Source: Nocardia mexicana NBRC 108244 (lineage in GTDB: Bacteria; Actinomycetota; Actinomycetes; Mycobacteriales; Mycobacteriaceae). Taken from it: 64,000 bases of DNA. A program made the translations under genes and the position numbers. The notes beneath the pieces are model-generated. The model did not search any database and was not told where the DNA came from. It saw only the letters and a list, made by a program, of their open reading frames with translations. How positions within the stretch are numbered: the stretch's first letter is position 1; each line of letters starts with the position of its first letter. Of the stretch, positions 43,256-52,963 are shown piece by piece. The stretch spans positions 53,613-117,612 of the forward strand of contig NZ_BDBV01000052.1 of NCBI RefSeq assembly GCF_001613165.1. The letters run 5' to 3'.

Positions 43256-44982
43256 GAAATCTCCTCACGTAGTTGCCGCTTGAGTACCTTTCCGGCGGCG
43301 CTGTAGGGCAGCTGGTCGCGGAACTCGATGTAGCGGGGAACCTTGAAGTTCGCCAATGTCTGCTTGGCATAGGCGATCACGTCGTCCTCGGTGAGCGCGG
43401 CGCCGGACCTGCGCACGATGTAGGCCTTGCCCACCTCGCCCATCCGCTCGTCCGGAACGCCGATCACGGCGGATTCGGCGACCCCGTCGAGTCGGGCCAG
43501 CGCCTGCTCGATCTCCGCGGGATAGACGTTGAAACCGCCCGCGATGTACATGTCCTTGAGCCGGTCGGTGATCTTCAGATAGCCGCGCTCGTCGAGGATT
43601 CCGACATCGCCGGTGTGCAGCCAGCCGTCGGGGTCGATGGTCTTGGCGGTGTTTTCGGGGTCGTCGAGATAGCCGAGCATGACGTTGGGTCCGCGCATCA
43701 GCAGCTCGCCGTTGTCGTCGATGCGCAGCTCGAATCCGGCGATCGGCCCGCCCGACGTGCCCGCGACGACCTCGGCGGGGTCGTCGGGGCGGCACATGGT
43801 GCCGAATCCGGCGGATTCCGACAGTCCGTAGGCGGTCACCACCACATCGAATTTCAGTTCGCTGCGCATTCTTTCGATCAGCACCACGGGTACGGTCGCG
43901 GCGCCGGTGACGGCCACCCGCAGGCTGCTCAGATCGAAATCGGCGCGCGCGGGATGCTCGAGGATGGTCTGGTAGATCGTCGGCGGTCCGGTCAGCACCG
44001 TGATGCGCTGCTGCTGCACCATCCGCATCGTCTCCGGCACGTCGAACGTCGCCTGCGGCACGATGGTGGCGCCGGTGACCAGGCAGGCGAGCATGGCCGC
44101 CTTGTAGCCGAAGTTGTGGAAGAACGGCGGGATCACCAGGTACCGGTCGGCGCTGTTCAACGTCGAGCACTCGCACCAGGCCCGCACCACATCCAGCGCC
44201 TGCCGGTGCGCGACGAGGGTGCCCTTGCTGCGGCCCGTAGTCCCGGAAGTGAACAGGATATCCGAGATGTCCTCGGGCCCAACGGATTCACCGCGTGCGA
44301 CGATCTGATCGAGAGTTGTCCCCGAGGCGATCCGATCCAGCTCGGCCCACTCGATAACCGCGCCGCCGACCCGGCCCCTCTGGCCTGTCTCCTCGATTTC
44401 CCGGCCCCTCTGGCCTGTCTCCTCGATTTCCCGGCCCCTCTGGCCTGTTTCCTCGATTTCCCGGCCCCTCTGGCCTGTCTCCTCGATTTCCCGGCCCCCC
44501 AGGCTTGTCTCCTCGATTTCCCGGCGTGCTTTTGGCCGGGACCCTTCCGGCGCGGTGGACTCGTCCCCTGGAATCACGATCACGGTGCCGATCACCAGAT
44601 CCGGTGCCGCATCCCGCAATTCGGCCAGCCGATCGCGCCCCAGGAACGGCCCGGCCACGAACAGCGCCTTGGCGTCCACGCGCTGCAGGGTCTCCACCGC
44701 CTCGGCGGCGACGTAGCGCGTGTTCAGCGGAACCAGCGCCGCACCGGCGTAGTGCGAGGCGAGCGCCGCGACCACCCAGTGGAAGGTATTGGGCGCCCAG
44801 ATGGCGATCCGGTCACCGCGCTCGATACCGCGGGCGATCAGCGCCCCGGCCGTCTGCCGGACCGCGTCGAGCAACTGCACCCAGCTCAGCTGGACGTCGC
44901 CGTCGCTGATGGCGGGCGCGTCGCCGAAGGTGCGCGCCGCCTCCTGCAGGGCGAGGGGAGTGGTCTGCACAGGGGTTGTCAC
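43252..44982 (-). CDS. fadD3: FadD3, HIP-CoA synthetase with repeat insertion
   Basis: The 576-residue acyl-CoA synthetase has the P-loop DILFTSGTTGRSKG (residues 241-254), an AYGLSESAG motif and GWLHTGDVGILDERGY. The final lysine lies in the AAGKVLKRQL block. By place beside fadE30 and a KstR2 box it is FadD3, which activates HIP to HIP-CoA. It is about 60 residues longer than usual. The extra stretch, residues 148-204, is five copies of REIEETGQRG-like 10-mers plus RPKARREIEE. It is coded by 30-bp tandem repeats and a family-1 core. GTG start at 44982. Confidence 0.9.
   Translation of the reverse strand: MTTPVQTTPLALQEAARTFGDAPAISDGDVQLSWVQLLDAVRQTAGALIARGIERGDRIAIWAPNTFHWVVAALASHYAGAALVPLNTRYVAAEAVETLQRVDAKALFVAGPFLGRDRLAELRDAAPDLVIGTVIVIPGDESTAPEGSRPKARREIEETSLGGREIEETGQRGREIEETGQRGREIEETGQRGREIEETGQRGRVGGAVIEWAELDRIASGTTLDQIVARGESVGPEDISDILFTSGTTGRSKGTLVAHRQALDVVRAWCECSTLNSADRYLVIPPFFHNFGYKAAMLACLVTGATIVPQATFDVPETMRMVQQQRITVLTGPPTIYQTILEHPARADFDLSSLRVAVTGAATVPVVLIERMRSELKFDVVVTAYGLSESAGFGTMCRPDDPAEVVAGTSGGPIAGFELRIDDNGELLMRGPNVMLGYLDDPENTAKTIDPDGWLHTGDVGILDERGYLKITDRLKDMYIAGGFNVYPAEIEQALARLDGVAESAVIGVPDERMGEVGKAYIVRRSGAALTEDDVIAYAKQTLANFKVPRYIEFRDQLPYSAAGKVLKRQLREEIS
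44371..44541. repeat. Family-1 repeat with five 30-bp units inside fadD3, copy E7
   Basis: Five consecutive 30-bp units run 44371-44520. The first four are identical except one base, and the fifth differs at several positions. Each starts CCGGCCCCTCTGGCCTGTCT. They run into the core CCGGCGTGCTTTTGGCCGG (44521-44539). The unit is a multiple of three, so copy number can change without frameshift. Confidence 0.92.
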
Positions 44983-45030
44983 GGTCGTCCTCCCGCGGCG
45001 AGCCGCGAATCAGAATCTGTCGGTCTACAA

Positions 45031-45044
45031 AGCAAGTGCTTGGT
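45031..45044. promoter_or_regulatory. KstR2 box between fadD3 and fadE30
   Basis: AGCAAGTGCTTGGT fits the KstR2 consensus AnCAAGnnCTTGnT at all fixed positions. It is 48 bp from fadD3 and 16 bp from fadE30, so it can control both operons. Confidence 0.92.
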
Positions 45045-45060
45045 AGGTTACTCTACCGGA

Positions 45061-46272
45061 GTGAGTGTGATCCAGACCCACGATCCGGGTACCGCGGCGG
45101 AATCCCCCAAGGATGCCGAATTCCGCGCCGACGTGCGCGAATGGCTGGCCGAAAACCTGAACGGGCAGTTCCGCGAGCTGGTCGGGCTCGGCGGTCCGGG
45201 CCGCGAGCACGAGGCGTTCGACGAGCGGCTGGAGTGGGATCGCCACCTGGCCGCAGCCGGGTGGACCTGCCTCGGCTGGCCCGAAAAGTACGGCGGGCGC
45301 GACGCCACCCTGCGCCAGCAGGTGATCTTCCACGAGGAATATGCCAAGGCCGACGCCCCGAGCCGGGTCTCGCACCTGGGCGAGGAACTGCTCGGGCCGA
45401 CGCTGCTGGCCTTCGGCACCGAGGAGCAGAAGCAGCGCTTCCTGCCCGGCATCAAGAGCGTCACCGAGCTGTGGTGCCAGGGGTATTCCGAACCCGGCGC
45501 GGGCTCGGACCTGGCCGCCGTGACCACCACCGCGCGCCGCGACGGCGACGAGTGGACGATCAACGGCCAGAAGATCTGGACCTCGCTGGCGCACGTGGCC
45601 GACTGGTGCTTCGCGATCTGCCGCACCGAGCCGGGCTCGTCCCGGCACAAGGGCCTGTCGTACCTGCTCGTGCCGATGAAGCAGCCCGGCATCGAGGTGC
45701 GCCCGATCATCCAGCTCACCGGGACCGCCGAATTCAACGAGGTGTTCTTCGACGACGCCCGCACCGCGGCCGATCTGGTGGTCGGCGAGCCCGGCGACGG
45801 GTGGAAGGTCGCCATGGGCACCCTGACCTTCGAGCGCGGCATCTCCACCGTGGGGCAGCAGATCCGCTTCGCCCGCGAACTGGCCGACCTGGAAGCGGTG
45901 GCGAAAGCCAATGGCGCCCTGGAGAATCCCGTGATCGCGGAGCGGATCGATCAGGCCTGGGTCGGGCTGCGGGTGTTGCGGGCGCACGCGCTGCGCACGC
46001 TCGAATCCGGTCACGACACGGTGGACGCGCGGACCGCGGCCGGTCAGGCGTCGGTGTCGAAACTGCTGTGGGCCAACTGGCATCGCGGACTGGGCGAACT
46101 CGCCATGGACGTGCTCGGCGCCCCCGGCCTGATCTCGCTGCCCGACGACCTGAACGAATGGCAGCGCCTGTTCCTGTTCAGCCGCGCTGACACCATTTAC
46201 GGCGGTTCGAACGAAGTGCAGCGCAACATCATCTCCGAACGCGTGCTCGGTCTGCCGCGTGAGGCTCGGTAG
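45061..46272 (+). CDS. fadE30: FadE30 acyl-CoA dehydrogenase
   Basis: The 403-residue acyl-CoA dehydrogenase has GYSEPGAGSDLAAVTTTARR, NGQKIWTSLAHVADWCFAICR and a C-terminal ADTIYGGSNEVQRNIISERVLG with the catalytic-region motif. As FadE30 it should act early in HIP-CoA breakdown. GTG at 45061 is used; GTG at 45067 is possible. An open frame extends far upstream opposite fadD3, but the KstR2 box and family length rule that out. ipdF follows after 13 bp. Confidence 0.9.
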   Translation: MSVIQTHDPGTAAESPKDAEFRADVREWLAENLNGQFRELVGLGGPGREHEAFDERLEWDRHLAAAGWTCLGWPEKYGGRDATLRQQVIFHEEYAKADAPSRVSHLGEELLGPTLLAFGTEEQKQRFLPGIKSVTELWCQGYSEPGAGSDLAAVTTTARRDGDEWTINGQKIWTSLAHVADWCFAICRTEPGSSRHKGLSYLLVPMKQPGIEVRPIIQLTGTAEFNEVFFDDARTAADLVVGEPGDGWKVAMGTLTFERGISTVGQQIRFARELADLEAVAKANGALENPVIAERIDQAWVGLRVLRAHALRTLESGHDTVDARTAAGQASVSKLLWANWHRGLGELAMDVLGAPGLISLPDDLNEWQRLFLFSRADTIYGGSNEVQRNIISERVLGLPREAR

Positions 46273-46285
46273 GAAGGACCATCCC

Positions 46286-47080
46286 GTGACAGACCTTTCC
46301 GTTGCGCCCCAGCCGATTTCCGGCCACGGACTGCTCGCCGGCCGGAACGCCGTGATCACCGCGGCCGCCGGGACCGGCATCGGCTCCGCGACCGCGCGCC
46401 GCCTGCTCGACGAGGGCGCCGACGTCGTCATCTCCGACTGGCACGAGCGGCGCGTGAAGCAGACCGAGGAGGAGCTGGCCGCCGCCTATCCCGACCGCCG
46501 GGTGAGCTCGGTGGTCTGCGACGTCACCAGCACCGAGCAGGTCGACGAGCTGATCCGGGTGGCCGCAGAACGCCTGGGCCGCATCGACATCATGGTCAAC
46601 AACGCCGGATTGGGCGGGGAGACACCGGTTGTCGACATGACCGACGAGCAGTGGGACCGCGTCCTCGACATCACGCTCAACGGCACCTTCCGCTGCACCC
46701 GCGCGGTGCTGAACTACTTCCGCACCGCGGAGCACGGCGGCGTGATCGTCAACAACGCCAGCGTGCTCGGCTGGCGGGCCCAGCACGGTCAAGCGCACTA
46801 TGCCGCCGCCAAGGCGGGCGTGATGGCGCTGACGCGGTGCAGTGCCGTGGAGGCCGCCGAATTGGGCGTGCGGATCAACGCGGTCGCGCCGAGCATCGCG
46901 CGGCATCCGTTCCTGGACAAGGTCACCTCGGCCGACCTGCTGGATCGGCTCGCCGCCGGCGAGGCGTTCGGGCGCGCGGCCGAGCCGTGGGAGGTCGCGG
47001 CCACCATCGCCATGCTCGCCAGCGACTACACCTCGTACCTGACCGGCGAGGTGGTTTCGGTGAGCAGTCAGCGGGCCTGA
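46286..47080 (+). CDS. ipdF: IpdF-like short-chain dehydrogenase (Rv3559c type)
   Basis: The 264-residue SDR has the cofactor motif TAAAGTGIGSATARRL, NNAGLGGETP, the active-site serine in NNASVLG and Tyr/Lys in YAAAK. By place after fadE30 it matches Rv3559c (IpdF), which oxidises the hydroxyl of a hydroxylated HIP-CoA. The TAAAGTGIG start of the Rossmann fold is a small deviation from TGxxxGIG. GTG at 46286 follows GGAAGGACC. Confidence 0.83.
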   Translation: MTDLSVAPQPISGHGLLAGRNAVITAAAGTGIGSATARRLLDEGADVVISDWHERRVKQTEEELAAAYPDRRVSSVVCDVTSTEQVDELIRVAAERLGRIDIMVNNAGLGGETPVVDMTDEQWDRVLDITLNGTFRCTRAVLNYFRTAEHGGVIVNNASVLGWRAQHGQAHYAAAKAGVMALTRCSAVEAAELGVRINAVAPSIARHPFLDKVTSADLLDRLAAGEAFGRAAEPWEVAATIAMLASDYTSYLTGEVVSVSSQRA

Positions 47081-47178
47081 CCCGGCGGCGCCGACGACGG
47101 TGAAAATTGGGTGCCCCGAGCACCCCCGGGTGTGCAATCCTGATGAGGGCCGGTTCCTAAATTTGCGAAGGGACCACC

Positions 47179-47916
47179 ATGGGACTGGACCGTCGTCAGG
47201 AAGACAACGAAGAGCTGGAACTCGAGCTGGTACGCGAGGTTGTGCTGGCCCGTCGACGGCTGGACAGCATCGTGCTTGCCGCGCTCACCCTCGGTGCAGA
47301 ACTGCTCGATCACACCTCCGAATGCGCGACCGCGATGCGTGCCGCCCAGATCCTGGAGCAGCATTCGGTCGATGAGATCGGCGTCGCCCGCGATCCGCGC
47401 GGCGCGCTGCGCGCCGATCTGGCGCGCGACCGCATGCGCGCCCAGCGCATCGGGCTGGAACACGTGGCCCACGCCAACGAGTCCGACGAGGACCGGCACC
47501 GCCGCAAACAGCACGAGCTGTTGCGTGAGGTGCGTGCCGACCTGCTGGAGGTGGTGCGGCGCTGCCGCAAGTTCAGTTTCGACCGCGTTGCCTTCGCCGA
47601 CACGATCGCCGAGGGATTGTGCGCCGCCACCGACAAATTGGTGATCGGCGCCGATATGGAGACCTACCGCGCCTGGCAGCGCGGCATGGTGCTGAAGATC
47701 AGCGAGCAGCCCATGCCGGTCGGACCCCCGCGCGCCATGGCGACCGTCGACGCGGGCCCGGGGCGCGGGCCGCTGACCGTCGAGTGGGACAGCTGCGAGC
47801 GGCGACTGGCGCTGGTGGCGCGGATGGCGCGTGCGGGGGTATCGCCGGTGATCATCTGCGATCGCCTCCTCGCCGACCTCTCGGTCTCCTCACCGCTGCG
47901 CTACTCGTTCCGCTGA
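47179..47916 (+). CDS. Hypothetical helical protein
   Basis: The 245-residue protein is mostly charged helices. Residues 8-60 (EELELELVREVVLARRRLDS) and 75-145 could form coiled coils. The last 40 residues hold VEWDSCERRLALVARMARAG and a hydrophobic end. No domain is recognised. ATG at 47179 has GAAGGGA upstream. It lies between ipdF and kstR2 on the same strand; M. tuberculosis has PPE64 at this place, and this protein is not PPE-like. Confidence 0.7.
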   Translation: MGLDRRQEDNEELELELVREVVLARRRLDSIVLAALTLGAELLDHTSECATAMRAAQILEQHSVDEIGVARDPRGALRADLARDRMRAQRIGLEHVAHANESDEDRHRRKQHELLREVRADLLEVVRRCRKFSFDRVAFADTIAEGLCAATDKLVIGADMETYRAWQRGMVLKISEQPMPVGPPRAMATVDAGPGRGPLTVEWDSCERRLALVARMARAGVSPVIICDRLLADLSVSSPLRYSFR

Positions 47917-47942
47917 TCCGGAAGTCACCGCGTTCGCCCTCA

Positions 47943-48376
47943 TACTCCCGGCGTGCTCGCCCTCATGTTCCCGGCACGCACGACCTCGCATTTCCGGCGT
48001 GCCCGACCTTGTATCCCCGGCATGCTTCCGCCTCGTATTCCGGCCATGCTCTCGCCCCGTATTCCGGCCATGCTCGCCTCGTATTCCCGGCGTGCCCGAA
48101 CCTCGTATTCCCGGCATGCTTTTGGCCGGGATCTGCTGATTCCGGCCAAAGTGCGCCGGAAATACATGACGGTCGCACATCGGAATGACGAGGGGGCGCG
48201 CCGGAATGACGAGGGAGGCGTGCCGGAATGACGAGGGGCGCGTGCCGGAATGACGGGGGAGGCGTGCCGGAATGACGAGGGAGGCGTGCAGGAATGACGG
48301 GGGAGGCGTGCAGGAATGACGAGGGAGGCGTGCAGGGATGACGGGGGAGGCATGCTGGATGGTGGGGAGGCATGCC
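47943..48376. repeat. Largest family-1 array, bilateral, copy E8
   Basis: Left arm units of about 22-25 bp (47943-48108), each with TTCCCGGCATGC or similar, lead to the core at 48109-48131. An inverted core follows at 48139-48163. Then come nine units of about 22 bp in the opposite sense (48182-48376), such as GGAATGACGAGGGAGGCGTG. Left and right units are approximate reverse complements, so the array is a large inverted repeat around two hairpins. It fills the gap before the kstR2 operator. Confidence 0.92.
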
Positions 48377-48403
48377 GGGACCGCGGGGAGCGGGCGGGCG
48401 TAG

Positions 48404-48421
48404 ACCAAGCAAATGCTTGGT
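48404..48421. promoter_or_regulatory. KstR2 autoregulatory box
   Basis: ACCAAGCAAATGCTTGGT is a near-perfect 18-bp palindrome. It contains AGCAAATGCTTGGT, which matches AnCAAGnnCTTGnT except A for G in the left half. It ends 14 bp before the kstR2 GTG. Confidence 0.88.
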
Positions 48422-48435
48422 TGTACTATGGGCGA

Positions 48436-49050
48436 GTGGCCGCACCCGACGCATCCAAATCCGCACGTCGCAACGAACTGCTCGCTCTGGCGGCCGGTCT
48501 GTTCGCCGAGCGCGGGCTCCGTGCGACCACGGTCCGGGACATCGCCGACGCGGCCGGAATTCTATCCGGCAGCCTCTACCACCACTTCGACTCCAAGGAG
48601 TCGATGGTCGACGAGATCCTGCGCGGCTTCCTCGACGATCTGTTCGGCCGCTACCGGGAGATCGTCGACTCCGGCCTCTCGCCGCGAGATACGTTGGAGG
48701 CGTTGGTGATCGCGTCCTACGAATCCTTCGACCGCTGGCACGCCGCGGTCGCCATCTACCAGGCCGAGGCGAAAAGGCTCAGCGGCACACCGCGTTTCGC
48801 CTACATTGATGAATACAACCAGGAGTTCCGCGAGCTCTGGCACAAGGTGCTCGCCCGGGGCGTCGAGGACAGCAGCTTCCGCCCCGAACTGGACATCGAG
48901 CTCGCCTACCGCTTCCTGCGCGACACCGTGTGGGTGGCCGTGCGGTGGTACCAGCCCGGCGGCCGCATCACGGTCGACAGCCTCGCCAAGCAATATCTGA
49001 CCATCGTGCTCGATGGCCTCACCAATCCTGAAGCGCAGCACCGCAAGTAG
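48436..49050 (+). CDS. kstR2: KstR2, TetR repressor of HIP genes
   Basis: The 204-residue regulator matches KstR2. The segment FAERGLRATTVRDIADAAGILSGSLYHHF is almost the same as in M. tuberculosis Rv3557c, and RFLRDTVWVAVRWYQPGG near the end is equally close. KstR2 is released by HIP-CoA and controls ring C/D genes. GTG at 48436 is used: an ATG 8 bases upstream is in another frame, and longer in-frame extension would run through the repeat array. fadA6 follows after 10 bp. Confidence 0.94.
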   Translation: MAAPDASKSARRNELLALAAGLFAERGLRATTVRDIADAAGILSGSLYHHFDSKESMVDEILRGFLDDLFGRYREIVDSGLSPRDTLEALVIASYESFDRWHAAVAIYQAEAKRLSGTPRFAYIDEYNQEFRELWHKVLARGVEDSSFRPELDIELAYRFLRDTVWVAVRWYQPGGRITVDSLAKQYLTIVLDGLTNPEAQHRK

Positions 49051-49060
49051 GAGTTTCGTC

Positions 49061-50248
<1,188 letters not shown>

Positions 50249-50267
50249 CCGCCGGACAGCCTTGGCG

Positions 50268-50576
50268 TCAGCACGCCAGGTACTGCTCCAAGGCTATTCT
50301 CGCTAGCTTCGAAGGTGTGACGCCCTCGGCGGCGGCGCGGGCGTCGAGCCGTTCCCTCAGTTCCTCGGGAACGCGGAATTGCACGACGGGCGAATGCTTT
50401 CCGCCGCCGGAGAGCGACTTCCGTCCGGGCACCAGGTTCTGGCGCCGGATCTCCCACAGGCTGGCCTTGGCGATCTCTTCGGCGCGCTCCTCTGTCAGCT
50501 CCTCGCCGTGGTAGACGAACGGTTCACCGGTGTCGTCCGGCTCGGGGGTGCCGTGTCGATCCTTGAAGCTGGTCAT
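50268..50576 (-). CDS. RHH-type DNA-binding antitoxin-like protein
   Basis: The 102-residue protein has an acidic N-terminus (residues 8-40) and a C-terminal ribbon-helix-helix domain, VVQFRVPEELRERLDARAAAEG then SKLARIALEQYL. This is a BrnA/CopG-like layout reversed, with DNA binding at the C-terminus. ATG at 50576 overlaps the upstream gene by 4 bp. The pair is likely a toxin-antitoxin module bound to the 39-bp palindrome upstream. Confidence 0.8.
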   Translation of the reverse strand: MTSFKDRHGTPEPDDTGEPFVYHGEELTEERAEEIAKASLWEIRRQNLVPGRKSLSGGGKHSPVVQFRVPEELRERLDARAAAEGVTPSKLARIALEQYLAC

Positions 50577-50815
50577 CGCTGCTGGTCCTCCTCGTTCTCC
50601 CGGTAGTGGGTCGGCATCGCGTGGATGCATGCCAGCCTGTCCGGGTACCGATCGTCTGGTACGACGATCAGTTCGAGCTCCATACCTAGATTGTCGGTCC
50701 CGATGTAGTACTCGGCATCGCCGACAGTCTGGACGAGCTCGGCGTTCTCCAGTGCGGCGAGGATGCGGTTGCGGGTGAGCCGGTGCTTGCGCGCGGATGC
50801 CGTGATCCGAATCAT
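50573..50815 (-). CDS. Small toxin-like partner of the RHH protein
   Basis: The 80-residue protein is an alpha/beta small domain: ITASARKHRLTRNRILAALE, then GDAEYYIGTDNLGMELELIVV and a tail CIHAMPTHYR. The last strand with HAMPTHYR resembles RelE- or BrnT-like small toxins and DUF4258-like proteins. I do not place it in a named family. ATG at 50815 or GTG at 50821. First gene of the pair, an order opposite to antitoxin-first modules. Confidence 0.65.
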   Translation of the reverse strand: MIRITASARKHRLTRNRILAALENAELVQTVGDAEYYIGTDNLGMELELIVVPDDRYPDRLACIHAMPTHYRENEEDQQR

Positions 50816-50816
50816 C

Positions 50817-50855
50817 GCCACACTTCGAGTGTGTCATACACATTCGAAGTGTGGC
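50817..50855. promoter_or_regulatory. 39-bp operator palindrome
   Basis: GCCACACTTCGAGTGTGT and ACACATTCGAAGTGTGGC are 18-bp arms matching at 17 positions around CAT. It covers the start of the leftward pair and ends 35 bp before the rightward oxidoreductase, so one site may affect both. Confidence 0.85.
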
Positions 50856-50890
50856 AAGCGTACGGCCGGATTCGACCTACGATCGGTGGG

Positions 50891-52852
50891 GTGAAGGTGC
50901 TGGGTGCTTGCCCGCTGGATTGTCCTGATGCGTGCTCGTGGGTGGTGACTGTCGAGGACGGGGCGGCGGTCGGGCTGCGGGGGAACAAGGAACATCCGGT
51001 GACCAGGGGCGCGCTGTGCGTGAAGGTGAACCGGTATCTCGAGCAGCTGCATGCGCCGGATCGGATCACGTATCCGATGCGGCGGGTGGGGCGCAAGGGG
51101 GAGGGGCGGTTCGAGCGGATCGGCTGGGACGAGGCGCTGGACGAGATCGCCACGCGGCTGACCGGGATCATCGACGAGCACGGCGGCGAGGCGGTCTGGC
51201 CGTTCCACGGGACCGGGAGCCTCGGCTATATCCAGGGGCTGGAAGGGTTTTCGGGGCGCCGCTTCTTCAACGTCCTCGGTTCGTCGCTGCTCGATCCGAC
51301 GATTTGCTCGATCTCGGGGACGCTGGGGACGAAATACACGCTCGGCACCTCGGGAGGCATGGATCCGGAGGACTTCGCGAAATCGAAGCTGATCCTGCTG
51401 TGGGGGACCAACCCGCTGACCTCCGGCCACCACGTGTGGAAGTTCATCCAGGACAGCGGCGCTCACACGGTGGCGATCGATCCCGTCCGGACCCGCACGG
51501 CGGAGCGCTGCGACGAACATCTGGCGCCGCTGCCGGGGACCGATGCGGCGCTGGCGCTCGGGTTGATGCACGTCGTCGTCTCGATGGGCGCCGAGGACAC
51601 CGAATTCCTCGCCGAACGCACTGTCGGCTGGCCCGAATTCCGCGCGCGCATAGAGGAATTCACGCCCGAACGGACCGCGGCCATCACCGGTCTGGCCGAG
51701 GAACAGATCGTGGCGCTCGGTGAGCGGATCGCCACCACCCGGCCGACCGCGATCCGCGCCTCCCAGGGCATCCAGCGTCACGCGGGCGGCGGCATGGCAC
51801 TGCGCACCCTGGCATGCCTGCCCGGCGTCACCGGCGACTGGGCGATTCCCGGTGGGGGACTGCACTATTCGACCAGCGGGCACTTCAAGCTCGATCTACC
51901 GGAGCTGGTGCGATTCGACCTGCTGCCCAATCCGGTGCGCACGCTGTCGCAGACGCGGCTCGGTGAGAGTCTGCTCGAGGTCGACGATCCGCCGGTCAAG
52001 GCGCTGTTCGTGATCGCCGCCAATCCGGTCGGCTCGAACCCGCACCAGAACAGGGTGATCGAGGGCCTGTCCCGGGAGGACCTGTTCACCGTTGTGCTGG
52101 AACACTTCCCGACCGACACCGTCGACTACGCCGACATCGTGCTCCCCGCCACCATGCAGCCCGAACACCTGGACGTGCTGGCCGCCTACGGCAACATGTA
52201 CCTGGTGTGGAACGAGCCCGCGGTCGATCCGCCCGGCGAATGCCTGTCCACCACAGAGACTTTCCGGCGACTGGCTCGGCGCATGGGAGTGACCGAACCG
52301 TCCGTCTACGACTCCGACGAGGACCTGGCCCGGCAGCTGCTGAAGCAATACGACTTCGAGCGGCTGCGCACCGACGGATTCCTGAAGGCAGAGCCGGGCC
52401 CGGTGCCTGTGGACAAGTTACAGTTCGTATCGACCCGCGCCGGGCAGGCCGGACACGACCCGCTCGCCGGATACACCCCGCCGTCGGACCCGGGCGACGG
52501 CCTGATCCTGATCTCGGCGGCCTCCCACTACTTCCTGAACACCACCTTCGGCAACAACCCCGAACTCCGCCGCCGCGCCGGCGACCCGCGCATCACGATC
52601 CACCCCGACGACGCGGCGGCCCGCGGAATCACCGACGGCACACCGGTACTCGTCTCGAACGACCGCGGCTCCTTCGAAGCCGAGGCCGAGGTCTCCGACC
52701 GCGTCCGCCCCGGCGTGGCCGCCACCCCCAAGGGCCGCTGGGCCAAGTTCACCGGCGGAGCCACGGTCAACGCCACCATCGACGAACGCGACTCGGACTT
52801 CGGTGGCGGCGCCGTCTTCCACGACAACCGAGTCCACATCACCCCCGCCTGA
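50891..52852 (+). CDS. Molybdopterin oxidoreductase with N-terminal 4Fe-4S site
   Basis: The 653-residue protein has cysteines at 7, 11, 15 and 43 (CPLDCPDAC, then GALCVK), a 4Fe-4S site. The molybdopterin-binding domains follow (LILLWGTNPLTSGHH, AIDPVRTRTAE, FVIAANPVGSNPHQN) and a C-terminal dinucleotide-binding barrel. It belongs to the DMSO reductase superfamily. No Tat signal is seen, so it is likely cytoplasmic. The substrate and electron partner are unknown. GTG at 50891. No other subunit gene is near. Confidence 0.88.
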   Translation: MKVLGACPLDCPDACSWVVTVEDGAAVGLRGNKEHPVTRGALCVKVNRYLEQLHAPDRITYPMRRVGRKGEGRFERIGWDEALDEIATRLTGIIDEHGGEAVWPFHGTGSLGYIQGLEGFSGRRFFNVLGSSLLDPTICSISGTLGTKYTLGTSGGMDPEDFAKSKLILLWGTNPLTSGHHVWKFIQDSGAHTVAIDPVRTRTAERCDEHLAPLPGTDAALALGLMHVVVSMGAEDTEFLAERTVGWPEFRARIEEFTPERTAAITGLAEEQIVALGERIATTRPTAIRASQGIQRHAGGGMALRTLACLPGVTGDWAIPGGGLHYSTSGHFKLDLPELVRFDLLPNPVRTLSQTRLGESLLEVDDPPVKALFVIAANPVGSNPHQNRVIEGLSREDLFTVVLEHFPTDTVDYADIVLPATMQPEHLDVLAAYGNMYLVWNEPAVDPPGECLSTTETFRRLARRMGVTEPSVYDSDEDLARQLLKQYDFERLRTDGFLKAEPGPVPVDKLQFVSTRAGQAGHDPLAGYTPPSDPGDGLILISAASHYFLNTTFGNNPELRRRAGDPRITIHPDDAAARGITDGTPVLVSNDRGSFEAEAEVSDRVRPGVAATPKGRWAKFTGGATVNATIDERDSDFGGGAVFHDNRVHITPA

Positions 52853-52861
52853 GGCACAAAC

Positions 52862-52911
52862 TGGGAACTTTGCGAGAGGCGTTCCTGGGCTTTCGACACG
52901 AATAGTTCCCA
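52862..52911. terminator. Loose hairpin after oxidoreductase
   Basis: TGGGAACT (52862-52869) pairs exactly with AGTTCCCA (52904-52911) around a 34-base loop. It starts 10 bp past the oxidoreductase stop. The large loop makes a weak terminator or an attenuator equally possible. Confidence 0.4.
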
Positions 52912-52963
52912 CTGATCGAGTGACCTGGAGGGGAGGCGAGAACGAGCAGGGGTGCGGGTGGGT

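Noticed and set aside
44371..44541. CRISPR-like array of regular repeats in fadD3
   Set aside because: Units are tandem with no unique spacers, lie in frame inside a gene and end on the family-1 core. No cas gene is present.
43273..46272. 999-codon open frame on the plus strand
   Set aside because: The first 600 codons are opposite fadD3 and read as GC-rich noise. Only the part from 45061 matches a protein family, and a KstR2 box lies within the extension.
47943..48376. Possible CRISPR or iteron origin
   Set aside because: The units are contiguous and change orientation around a central palindrome. There are no replication genes, DnaA boxes or cas genes nearby.
50817..50855. Long palindrome as a transcription terminator
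   Set aside because: It lies at the starts, not the ends, of both flanking genes, so an operator is more likely.
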